Shown: positions 54,274 through 64,000 of the stretch, one piece after another
How positions within the stretch are numbered: position 1 is the first letter of the stretch
Layout of the letters: every line of letters starts with the position of its first letter
Assembly: GCA_004194705.1 (NCBI GenBank)
Contig: SADC01000497.1
Coordinates: forward strand, 39,128-103,127
DNA length: 64,000 bases
Source: Ditylenchus dipsaci
Taxonomy: Eukaryota > Nematoda > Chromadorea > Rhabditida > Anguinidae
Direction: 5' to 3'
Program-made: the position numbers and the translations under genes
The notes under the pieces: generated by a model
The model's input: the letters and a program-made list of their open reading frames with translations, nothing else
Databases searched by the model: none
What the model was told of the DNA's origin: nothing

Positions 54274-54459
54274 GTTGCAAGCTTGTCTAAAACTCTGGTT
54301 CAACTACAACGGAAGTCTGACTAAAGTATGAATTAACTGTGAACAGTTTGATTTAGTTCCGATCTGGATTTCAAAACGGAAAACCAATAAGACATTTTTT
54401 ATCTGATTTCCAATAAACTTGTTGCACCCAAAGCCAGACCATAAATATCACCGACTCAC

Positions 54460-57400
54460 CTCATCGAAAGACATGCTGTTCAGCACGTGTTGTAGCACAA
54501 TCACTGGCATCTCCACAGACATGCCTCTGACCATTTGCCGTTCCTTGAGTGGGGAGACTTGTCTTTGCAGCTCGAAACTCCTACTCCCACATTTTTGGCC
54601 ATTGACCACCACTTCTGGCGGCACTTTACTACTACTGGTGATGTGGTTGCTATTGTTGTTTAGGCTCTCTTTCCTGCGCATGAAGGTGCGGTCGAACATT
54701 TCTGTGGTGTTGGAGCAATAAGAGTAATCATCTCGAAAACTGAGGTCTAACATCTCTGAGTCATCTCTGTCCACACTGGGCCGTTGGGAGCAGTCATCCT
54801 GAAGCACTTGGTACAGTGTTTCGTCTTCTTCTTCTGGTTCTAAAATAGGATGTCATTTTGTACTGAAAGAATTCAAGTTATATGGGCATTGGAAATCCGA
54901 CTATCCGGCCGTTGTAATTAACTCATGTTTCAATTTTCTATGAAAACTGCTTGGTACCCTGTTTTTTACATTTTTTTATATTTTGGACACGTATTGTTTA
55001 CTGGACCCAAATTATCCTTTTCGACTAATTAAATATATTATTATATAGAAAAGGCAGTAACTGAACACCTTCAGAAGTCAGAATTTCAGCAGAGAATTGA
55101 GGCACGTGCACAATGAGTGGTCACTCTGGTCTACACTCCGTCGAGTGTCGACAAGTGTGCAAAGCAAAAGTGCAAAAAATTAAAAATTGCAACAAAAGCC
55201 TAAAAGGAAATGCCGATGCAAAATTTGGGGTCGGAATTCAATAATTTAGGACAGTAGAGTTTGGGGGGGGTGGATATATGAAATTAGCGCTTATTTGTGT
55301 ATATCATAAATACAGCCATAAAAATCAAAATAAAGTCAAAATTTGAAAAAGAAATCAAGACGAAGTTAAAATTCTACCTGGCATACTGCTTGCCGAAGAA
55401 ATAGGTGACAACACTCGTCCACTTAAATGGTTGTTGTGGCCGTTGAGCAGTCTGGCTGGAGTGGAGCAGGTGGGTGGCGTCAGGCTAAGGCTGCGTCTAT
55501 TCAGAGGCCCTTTCAGGCTGGACACTCCATTTGATGGCACTTCTGATTCACAAATAGAGGGATTTTGGGTAGGTGGCACTGATAATGAGGTGGTCTCTTC
55601 CACCCCATTGGCTGCTATTTCAATGGCGAGGGAGTTGCCATTAAGGTGGAAGGAAGAGGAGTTCAGAGCGGAGGAGTATGATAAATTGTCTTCATCCGAA
55701 ACCATGTCTTCACTATTAGTTTTCAAGGACTGGACTGATCCTGGGGTTTTGTTTCATGAAATTCCTAAAAATTGTTATTGAATATTTTATTGATCTGTCT
55801 TTTATTTTCCAGACCCTCAAAAAATCAGAAAATTTTTGGATCAACCTGGAGATTTTCGGATGCTCAACCAAAATCTGACAAGCGGAACCAGTGACTAGTT
55901 TGCAAAAAATATTTTAGGCTCTAATTCTGGGCTCACATATAGGTCCTCTTACTCGTTTATTAAAGAGGGGCCGAGAAGAGGAATAAAAAAATGTAAAAAA
56001 AAATACTGACTACTTAGTAAATGAGCGAGCTCAAAATTGTGCTTCAGCAATCAAATTGATGCCAAAAGGGTTCTAGGCGTGTAAATGACAACTATCGAGC
56101 CGTGTCATTTTATGAGTAAAGTTTTGGAATATTGAAAAAAATAGACAATTTTAGAAAAATAATTTTTTTTTGGAAGGGAATACTATCGATTCGTAACCAT
56201 TGATAACCGAACTTTTTAAAATTTCGCTGTTCTAAACGTTTCAGTGACTTTTTCCAATGAAAAAAGTCACTGCACACCCCCCCCCCCCCCCCAAAATTCA
56301 AAATCATAATCACTTTAAAATAAACAAAACGCCAAGAAATTCAAAAGAATTTTTCTGTCGATATAGTTTTTTGCGTGTTTTTGAAGACATGGATATGTTT
56401 TCTTCACTTTCTTTTCAAAATCAGAACCAATTTTAGCAAATATTTTATTAGACATGGTCAACAATTTCTTCATCAAAATCAAAAAACAACATTTCTCACA
56501 TAACATTCTTCAATAATTTTCTGTAAGATCTCTTCTCTACTTCCTAGTGATGAGAACCTTCTTTCATCTCCATTCACCATCCGATGCAGTGACTCGATCG
56601 ACTGTTCTGACAGCATTCCCAGAAATTGTGCAGCGTCATGAATTCCTTGACATGGCAGCACACATGTGACATTTTGGAGTGATCGAAATATTTGAAAAAT
56701 CGTGCTAAATTCCAAAAATTTGAGTCGAGCAATGACAACTTAAATACTTACCTTTAAGCAACTGAAGAAGTCATGTGACCACTCATCAAATTGTACGATG
56801 TCATCTTCATGGGAAGCTTGCCTTTGACATGGACTGCATTTGTCCTAGCAAAACGAGTAGCAAACGAAAGGCAGAGTGCTTCGGGTTGCAACGTATGACA
56901 TTAGCAATGCGATCTGGCCCATCATCAGTTAGTAACTTTCGGCAATGATTTCCTGAAACAAGATTATGAGACCAAACAAAAAGCACTTATAAAATGCACC
57001 TGTGAAGCTTTGATACCACGCCTGCTTTTTTGCTCCAAGACTTCGTAGACCTCTTCTAGTTTCTTCACAAGTCCTGGTTCAGATTTTTCTATCCAATTGA
57101 TGACGTTCTGGCAAAGTCCTTGAATGATATGCAGAGATGGAGGAATGATGTTGCTTACTGGTATTTTTACTAGTGGCTCCTTTGCTATTGACTTGCATTC
57201 TCGATGAAGCAGCAGCTTTTCTTTCGCGGAGAGTTCTGGCCGATCCTGACTGAAGAAGACGTATTTCAGGAAACTTTGCTCAATGGAATACCGAGTCCGT
57301 CCTTGATGAGATTGAACCAGTTGAAGAGATTCTTTTGGAGAGTTGCAGAGAACACACGGATGGGTCGAGCTAGCGCCAAGGTGACCGTAGATTCCACTAA

Positions 57401-60400
57401 GAAACTTGACGTCTCCAGTCACATACCTAAAAAATCTAATATTTGGTCACATTCACTTGAGTAAAAACACTAAGAACCATTACCAAATCACTTCATGGCC
57501 TGACACAGAGGTGAAGTCAAGTTGTAGGAAGAGTTGCTTCAAGTTTTTCAAATATGAGTGAGCATCATCATCGTCGAAGGCGGCTATGAGAAGAAGATTG
57601 TTTGCACTGTTTGCTATCCTGACGTTACCGACACCAATAGCAATTTTTGTTGTTGCACCTCCTTTATCACCAAGCAAAACGGGAAAGAGTTTGTTGTTGA
57701 ATGGCCAGAGAAGTCCAGTTTGTTCGATTCTTGTAGCCTGAGCAGTCTTTTTGTAGGACTTCTTTCACATTAGACAGCCACATGTAGCTGGAACCCAAAA
57801 TTTTTGCCGATTGAAACTGAAGCTCACTTGAGATATCTCGGACTAAACTCCTCACCTTTTCAGTCGGCGCGAACATGTCTTTGCCCAACTAGAAAAGCAA
57901 AAATAGCTCACAAAATTTATGAGAAAAAAAATTACTTTTCTTAATGCACTTTTCAACTCACGACGTTGCTGACCTGAGAGCTTCCCGCTGCATAACCGCA
58001 CATCTTCCATTGGTGACAAGGACACATGGGGAGCAGATGGTTTTGCTGGCGAGACAATTCCAAGGCGCTTTCGAAGAATTTGGAATGACTTTTGCATTTC
58101 TTCATAAGAGGGCGGTTCACCACCTTATTGCAGAAGTACTTAGCAATCTCATCGATTTTGCTAAGAGAAGCTGTTCTGGCACATTTTGTAAGAGGCTTGC
58201 GGGAGATCTATAAGAAAAAGTGAACTCACTGATAAGACTCACAGTTATGAAAGTTACCCTCTTGCGAGACTTTGGTTCAACTAATCGCTGAAGTAGAGCT
58301 ACTTGTCTGCTTGAAGCTGAGCTATTTCCTTCTTGCCACTCTCGACTTGCACACTCACGTTTCTGCGTAGCACTTCTTGATTTCTCGGTCCTGAAGAGTT
58401 ACAAAAAAATCTGGATAAAATGCAGGCAAATATATTACCGCTCCGGATTTTGGATGCTTCCACGGTTCGCGACTTCACTGTTCTTGATTTGCTCCAACGA
58501 GCAGCGGCCACATGTCTCATTTTCTCAGAAAGCACAGCTTGAACTTGAGATGATTGCTTAGACTGCTGCTCACTCAGTTGTGGTGCTGCTTTGCGCTTGT
58601 CTTCAGTTCAAATAACAGTTAAGCATCGAATAACTGAATAAGCAAACCTACAAGGTGAGATATCCTCGCAGATGCTAGTTGAAGCGCTCGTTCTTTTTTC
58701 TGTTCTTTTTTCCTTTTCTTTGCACTTCTTGCAGCTTCTGTTGTATCACCTTTCATCACATTTAGCGAATTGTCGACGGTATCCACTGCTGTTTGACGCC
58801 TTGTTCGGACCATATTTATATACTGAATACAAGAAAATTTTAGTCAAAATTTGAGGCACAGAGGAAAATCCGAAAACGACAGTTTTCGGATTTTCCTCTG
58901 TGCACAAAATGTAGCCCATGATCTCTAGTACATGATCATCAGACAGATTTTTGATAGAACACAAAATCTACGACTAGAAGAACTTTACAGCCAGCAACTC
59001 ATTTTTTCTAGTCAAAAATGGGCGTTTTTGGTAGTTTTTTTATTCGTCCCGCATGAAATCGCAAAAATGCGCATTTTTTGGACAAATTTTTACAATATGT
59101 AGCAATTTTTTGCTCTATCTTTTTTACGAATAAACCTGGTGAAAATATGTGAGAAATGACCACGCAAAACCTGTTTTAGAGTACTACCCAGGAAAATTTT
59201 TTTCCCATTTTTCATAGAACGTTTTGAAAATCGAAGTTTTCCCAGTTTATTGTAGCAAGTGATAGCTCATCTGAAAGCTCATGAAATTAGGAACCTGATA
59301 GGCATAAGAGTTTACAAAAAGTTTAAGGAATTCAAATAAAGAAGTGTAAAAGAAGCGTAATGGTCAGAAACCACAATTTCATGAATTTTTCATTTGCGCG
59401 AAATTTCGAAAGTGATTATGATTTTGAATTTTCGGGGGTGTGACTGAAAGGCAAAAAAGTAATTTTTTGAAAAAAGTTGCCTTGGTTCCCCTGTTGTTTA
59501 AAACGCTGCTTTTTGGCGTTTTCAAAACAATAGGGGGGACCAAGACAATTTTTTTCAAAAAAATCCTTTTTTTGCGTTTCAGTGACTTTTTTCATTTGAA
59601 AAAGTCACTGAAACGTCCCTTTACCAAAATTTTGGTTACAACTCGACAATTTTCCGGAAAGAAGAGATCTTGTCAGAACAATTTAGGCAACTGAGATATC
59701 CCTTAAAGTAGGTGAGTGGTGCGAATTTTCTAGCCGGTCTACTCAAAGTAGCTCTACCTCAGTTCCTTCATATTTTCTCTTCTCTTTACGGATTCTGATT
59801 TCTGAAGACTTTCTTGCACAAAATTTTCAAAGGTTAGGTCATAAATGGTTCCGGATCGATATTTAACCTTTGGAAACCATATATGTCAAATGTCCAAACT
59901 CCTAGATCAGGCATATATATTTTTTAAAAGGATATTTTCACAAGAATTCAGATAAAAATAAATTGTGCCCTACCTGTTCAGCACTATTGAGAGTGTCGCT
60001 GTGAGAGTCCGAGATGGAAGATACCCTGAAGACTTATCAGAGCACTCATCACTTGTGCGCTTCTTGGTAGTATTAGAAGCCACAGAAGCAGGAAACAACA
60101 GTGGTAGTTACACTCTCAACAGAATTTTCCTGTGACTGACTTCTCCCATCGAACATTGCAGCCATTTTGCCCACTTTCCACCATTCTTCTTGTTGGGCTC
60201 ACTGTTGACTCTTTGCAGAATTTTATTTTCTGAATTGACTGCGGTCGGTTGAATTCCATTGACACCATTGATTTCTGTCTTCTTGGAGAAGCCTAAAATA
60301 TTGGCCTTTTAAAATATTTAAAGTTGAATATTGTGCGGAAAAATAATTATCTACTTTTAGGTCTCGTATTCAATTCTGCCTGGATAGGGCCAGTGTTTTC

Positions 60401-62159
60401 AAAATCACATTTTCACACTTTACCCTTTTCTCATAATTTTGTTCTCCTATTTCGGATATTTTTCTACCGTTTTGTAGCTGAGATATTTTTCTATCGATTC
60501 GCTGGTCATATATTCCGGCGGAATTCATATGCGACAATTCCACACCAAAATGACACTAATATCACACTCTGACACCAAACGCATGATTTTAACGTCACAC
60601 TTGACGTGATTTTGTCAAAAATTATGTTTAACTTGGCTGTTGACCACTGAATCGATAAAGAAATATCTCAGCTACAAAATGGTACAAAAATATCAAAAAT
60701 ACGAAAACAGAATTTATGAGAAAAGGGTAGTTGAAGTTAGTGTGACCCAAGTGTGAGGTGTTTTGAAAACCCTGATCAGGGTGCCGATCTGTGCTAATTT
60801 TGGACTTCAAATATTTCTTTAGGATTTCACATCAAAAGCTTGTTTTCAGAGCAAACGAACAATAAGCAATAAATAAATAGAATATTTTTGCAAAAAACCC
60901 TGAAAATGCCCTATTTTTAGCAAATGTCTTTGTTTTTAAAAATTTTGAGATCAAAGCCTTGGTATAAATGCATGTCTATTTTTACACAATCTTTTATCGA
61001 AGTTTAAAAGTTCAATTTATTTTTAAAACCAAATCAGAGCATCAAAAATTTATTTTCATTAGGTTGCGTCCAGGATTGTATTTGGATGAGGAGCATATTT
61101 ATTCCAATTTTCGACGTCAAAATGTGAAAAAATATTGAACGTACCATTTGGGATATTGATACCGTTTTCATGATGTCTCCCACTGGATGTTCTCTTTTGG
61201 GCCATTATTGTTGTCACTTGGCTTCTTCTGCACTTGCTTGACTCCATTGACTGCGTAGTTGTTGCTGCTGGTGTTTCTGGTGTCCCAGTTACTTGCTGGT
61301 TTACTGTGGAGGTGTCTGCAGTGGCATTCTCCTGTATTTTAACTTCTGCTGCAGGGGCTTCTTTAACTGAAGGGAGCCATTGCGCACAACCAGCCTCTTT
61401 ATTATTTTCTTTTTCTAAAACACTTCAATAAATTTTATCCTTATCAATGACAGAATTTTTTGTTTTCGCTCGTATTAGACCATCTGGGATTAGAAGCCAA
61501 AAATGTTCGGCGGGAATGGGCTATTCGGTATCCTGAAAAAACAATCCAATATGATGTTTTTAAATATTTCAGCACATTTAAGGACATGCGCCTGCGTTAT
61601 ACGGAGAAAAGTGAAGACCATTAGTTTTTATCTTTCTCGGTTATTTTTTTTCATGTACTTCCTTTACATTTTTTGCTCCTTTAATGCGTAGAAAATGTGT
61701 TTTTTTGGAATCGCCCGACCATTTTTAGAAAAAAATCAACTCCAACCTTAGCGCTTGTCCACTTCACACTTCCATTGGTGGCAGTTGCGGCTGGGGGGAC
61801 ATTAATGGTGGTTGGGGCATTTGGGGAGTGCATCATTTTGGGGGTGCGCCACATGCGCCTGTTCAATACGTCAACCACAGACTCACTTTCAATGGACCTG
61901 TGCGGGGACCTGTTATTGATTGGTGGAATCCCTGATTAGTTGGACGGATGTGGGGGTTGTTTTGAGAGTCTAGAGCCACACACACAACTGCCAGTTGTCG
62001 TGGGCAGGTGGTGGTCGAAAAAATTTCGAAGTGAAGTTTCCATCAGAGGATGGCACATTTTGGTGCTCAGATTGATTTTGAGCACAAAACTCGATTTTCA
62101 TCTGACACTATATGAAAGTTCTGAAATTGTTGCAGTTGTGTTTGAGTAATGTAATCCAT
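54460..62159 (-). CDS. Unrecognised serine-rich multi-exon gene, copy B
   Basis: Exons corresponding to copy A: 62159 to about 61745, about 61425-61142, 60292-59974, 55740-55378 and 54839-54460. The two downstream exons are nearly identical to copy A, and exon 55740-55378 is intact where copy A has a frame break. The two upstream exons (61.1-62.2 kb) are full of short deletions. The 3.2 kb transposon 56273-59442 lies in the intron between 55740 and 59974. Product unknown, as for copy A. Confidence 0.5.
56479..58813 (-). CDS. Transposase-like multi-exon gene of the CACACCCCC element
   Basis: Starts MVRTRRQTAVDTVDNSLNVM at 58813, with a Lys-rich segment. Later exons include HVAAARWSKSRTVKSRTVEA, a block from LGKDMFAPTEKVRSLVRDIS, then GDKGGATTKIAIGVGNVRIA (about 57660), NSANNLLLIAAFDDDDAHSY, and KFLSGIYGHLGASSTHPCVL with a CxxC-type Cys pair (about 57400). 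The C-terminus is SEQSIESLHRMVNGDERRFS, ending near 56480. The GDKGG...NS..N..F...D pattern resembles large uncharacterised transposon proteins common in invertebrates. I cannot name the catalytic residues. Several splice junctions remain uncertain. Confidence 0.6.
58850..59440. other. 5' non-coding part of the CACACCCCC element
   Basis: Between the transposase start and the right terminus. Contains an inverted pair AAAATCCGAAAACGACAG / TTTTCGGATTTTCCTCTGTG at 58860-58905 (small hairpin). Nothing else recognised. Confidence 0.5.
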
Positions 62160-62301
62160 AATCTAGGTGGTTTTTCATAGAATGAACCTTACTTTTGTGG
62201 TAGAGGATAAGTTTGCCACACAATTTGCGGCAAGCCTCACAGAAGAGATCGAGTTAGGCTATATAGATCAACTGCCCCAAGGAGGAGACACACAGGTTGT
62301 A

Positions 62302-62453
62302 TGGACCTTTTGAAAGTCTGAATCAGACCAGGTAATGGATCTTATGAAATGTCAAGCACTTTTTTTAGCCAGGCATGGTCAACTGTTTAAAAAGCCCAAC
62401 ATGGACAATGGGCAGCTCGGGCCAGAAAAACTCGAAAAGTTTTTCGAAAGGTA
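62302..62453 (+). pseudogene. First exon of divergent gene, copy B (frame-broken)
   Basis: Matches 9318-9475 but with deletions: the start reads MDLLKV then stop. The downstream reading KPNMDNGQLGPEKLEKFFER and donor GTATTT look better than in copy A. Either a decayed copy or consensus error. Confidence 0.4.
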
Positions 62454-64000
62454 TTTTTTTATTTTGAAAAAAATTCAAATCAGACGAGTTATGTGAATTT
62501 CGCCAAATATGATAAGTTTATGGACAAAAATTTAGTTTGAAGTAAAAAGATTAGTGCACCTTCTGAAGTCCGAATTTCGCCCTAATTAATGAGTTGCCGC
62601 CTCTAATGTTTATATTGCATTTTTGTTTGAATGTTTAGATCCATTTTGAAACTTTTTTGCACTAGCGTGTAGTAAGATATGGCTTTCTAATAGTGCTATA
62701 CCTCTGCTGAAAGTTTTCAGAGAATGTAGAGATTCAGAGGTTTAAAAAATTGACGCTGTTGGCTCTAATCTTACATTTTCAACTATGCAGCAAAGTTTGG
62801 TAGCTCATAAGGAGCCGAAATCAAGGGCTATTGAAAATTTTAATAAAAATTTAACAAAAATGGCATATAAAATTAGAGGCGGATTCAGTACAAGAGGTGA
62901 AATTCAACGTTAGAGGAGGGTACGGAGCTCAAAATTTGGAAAAAAGTAATTCGGACAAAAAAGTACAATTTGGTCATTTTCGTCAAAAAGTGTCATTTAT
63001 CCAATGCTTATGATTTTTGAGCACAAAAAAAAATTTTGACTAAAACTCTAAAAATAAAAAAGATTTTGGGTCCAAAAAGTAAAAATCTTTTTTAAAAGTA
63101 CAGTCGTCCCTCCAAAATAACCAATCGACCAAATAGTTCACGCTGAATGGGTTGCATTCACACTCCACATTCCCGAAAATAGTGCTAGGTTCGATTTCAG
63201 TTCTAACACAAAAGTTACAAACTTGCTTACAAAACAACATCTGACCAGGCAAGAGTGTATGCAAAGCCGGGAGCACACAAGTTCAGGCATTCTTCCAGTA
63301 GTATTTGGCCTGAACACCACCAACTAAGAATAGTAGTTGATCCAGTCAGTCGCAGTAGCTGCTGCTGTCCAGTGCTGCCAGCATTAGGCAAGCTGGGTGG
63401 TGTTTCGATGCTGTTTTAACCCTCTCCTCCAGTCTACAGCTGTTCTTATAGGTGTGGTGCACAAAAGTTGCTCTCTAGCTCCATCCTCACTGAGCTTTTT
63501 TGAGGGGATAGGAGGTGAGGGAGGATAAAGGGGGGGGTGAGGGAAATAGTGTATAATCTCTCAACACTAGAAGAAACATCCTGGCAGCCTTGTGACTAGC
63601 TCGATGGTTGATGTGAGAGCATGAAAATGCTTAAAAGTAACAAATTCTATATTGTTTTTGCCTTGTTTGAGGGCAGTGTCCTAAGACAAAATCAGTTTTG
63701 GTTGTTTCCATATAATAATCTGCAAAGTTCGACGAATTCGGGTTCAATCAACAACACTACTTGATTCATGGACAATTCAGTGTCTAGCACAATTCGTTTA
63801 CAGGACTCATTTTTTTCGTATGATATACTGATTTTTTCAGTAACCTTGCACTCTAATTTGAATGGGGATTCTTTTTCTATTGTCTTCAAATTTAAATTCC
63901 GTCGAGACAACAAATATTTGAACTTTAAATAAAAAGACAAAATTGCTATTTCACTCATAACTTTTAAATCAGTTTCATAAGCAAATCGAACATACTGAAC
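62454..64000. repeat. Non-coding end of copy B
   Basis: Matches 9476-11233 with many short gaps. Includes the CGCCCTCTAATT foldback counterpart (62560-62930) and the conserved segment of unknown nature at 63040-63276. Confidence 0.7.

Larger units (their letters stand above)
56273..59442. mobile_element. Autonomous-looking DNA transposon, CACACCCCC ends, 4-bp TSD
   Basis: TIRs CACACCCCC(n)AAAATTCAAAATC and (right, reverse complement) CACACCCCCGAAAATTCAAA share about 35 bp through ATAATCACTTT. The target duplication is ACTG (56269-56272 and 59443-59446). Copy A at about 4190 has a single ACTG in GTCACTGAAAGG, the empty site. CAC ends with a 4-bp duplication fit the Chapaev branch of the CMC superfamily (inference from termini). 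The left TIR contains an expanded C tract (about 18 C). It carries a gene on the minus strand. Confidence 0.85.
52880..64000 (+). repeat. Segmental duplication, copy B (runs off the window)
   Basis: Aligns with 1-81 and 1897-11233. Copy-specific insertions: 53065-54106 and 56273-59442. It lacks the 82-1896 element and the 5735-8140 cluster. From about 61 kb on, copy B loses single bases relative to copy A far more often than in 54-56 kb. Confidence 0.95.

Overview
The window is AT-rich, gene-poor animal nuclear DNA. Exons are short, introns have GT-AG ends, and those in the best-preserved gene are about 45-60 bp. A short 18S rRNA fragment near 35.5 kb carries wording I associate with nematodes, so a nematode (possibly an enoplean/mermithid) is my best guess, held loosely. 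Most of the window is layered DNA transposons, and the few host genes are scattered between them.

Layout. 1-11.2 kb and 52.9-64.0 kb are two direct copies (A and B) of one segmental duplication. Each carries the same five exons of an unrecognised serine-rich gene on the minus strand and the first exon of a divergent plus-strand gene. The copies differ by clean transposon insertions, so each acts as the empty site for the other. 12.2-16.6 kb is a foldback element with several elements nested in it. 17.1-20.0 kb holds a large palindrome and a GCGCCGGC-rich hAT-like element. 20.57-25.68 kb is DNA topoisomerase II, complete from start to stop but broken by many single-base indels. 25.9-40.7 kb is almost entirely mobile elements, with a Mutator-like (MULE) transposase tail, a MADF-domain gene and an 18S fragment. 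40.9-43.5 kb is an unrecognised multi-exon gene whose 3' exons are tandemly duplicated. 43.68-45.76 kb and 49.22-51.85 kb are two autonomous MULEs. The second sits a few bases inside an intron of an unrecognised minus-strand gene. 56.27-59.44 kb is a 3.2 kb transposon with its own multi-exon gene, inserted in copy B.

The main pattern is that the elements fall into two architectures. Elements with 8-bp target-site duplications (hAT-like) mostly carry arrays of short self-complementary words (for example GGACATATGTCC, AGCGCCGGCGCT, CCTCAGCCGGCTGAGG), each family with its own word. MULE-type elements carry directional words in opposite orientation at their two ends (CGAAAGGTCGCCG, CATTTGAGCCCCG, CGTTTGTGTCTAAG, CATATATCTCCCC, CAAATTGGGCC). 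Two of these encode a transposase, which links the arrays to mobility. I infer that the arrays are transposase-binding barcodes that diversify while the outermost termini stay conserved.

Frequent one-base indels in otherwise conserved coding sequence, and a run of Ns at 37041-37057, suggest an imperfect consensus. Reading frames here should not be called pseudogenes on frameshifts alone.
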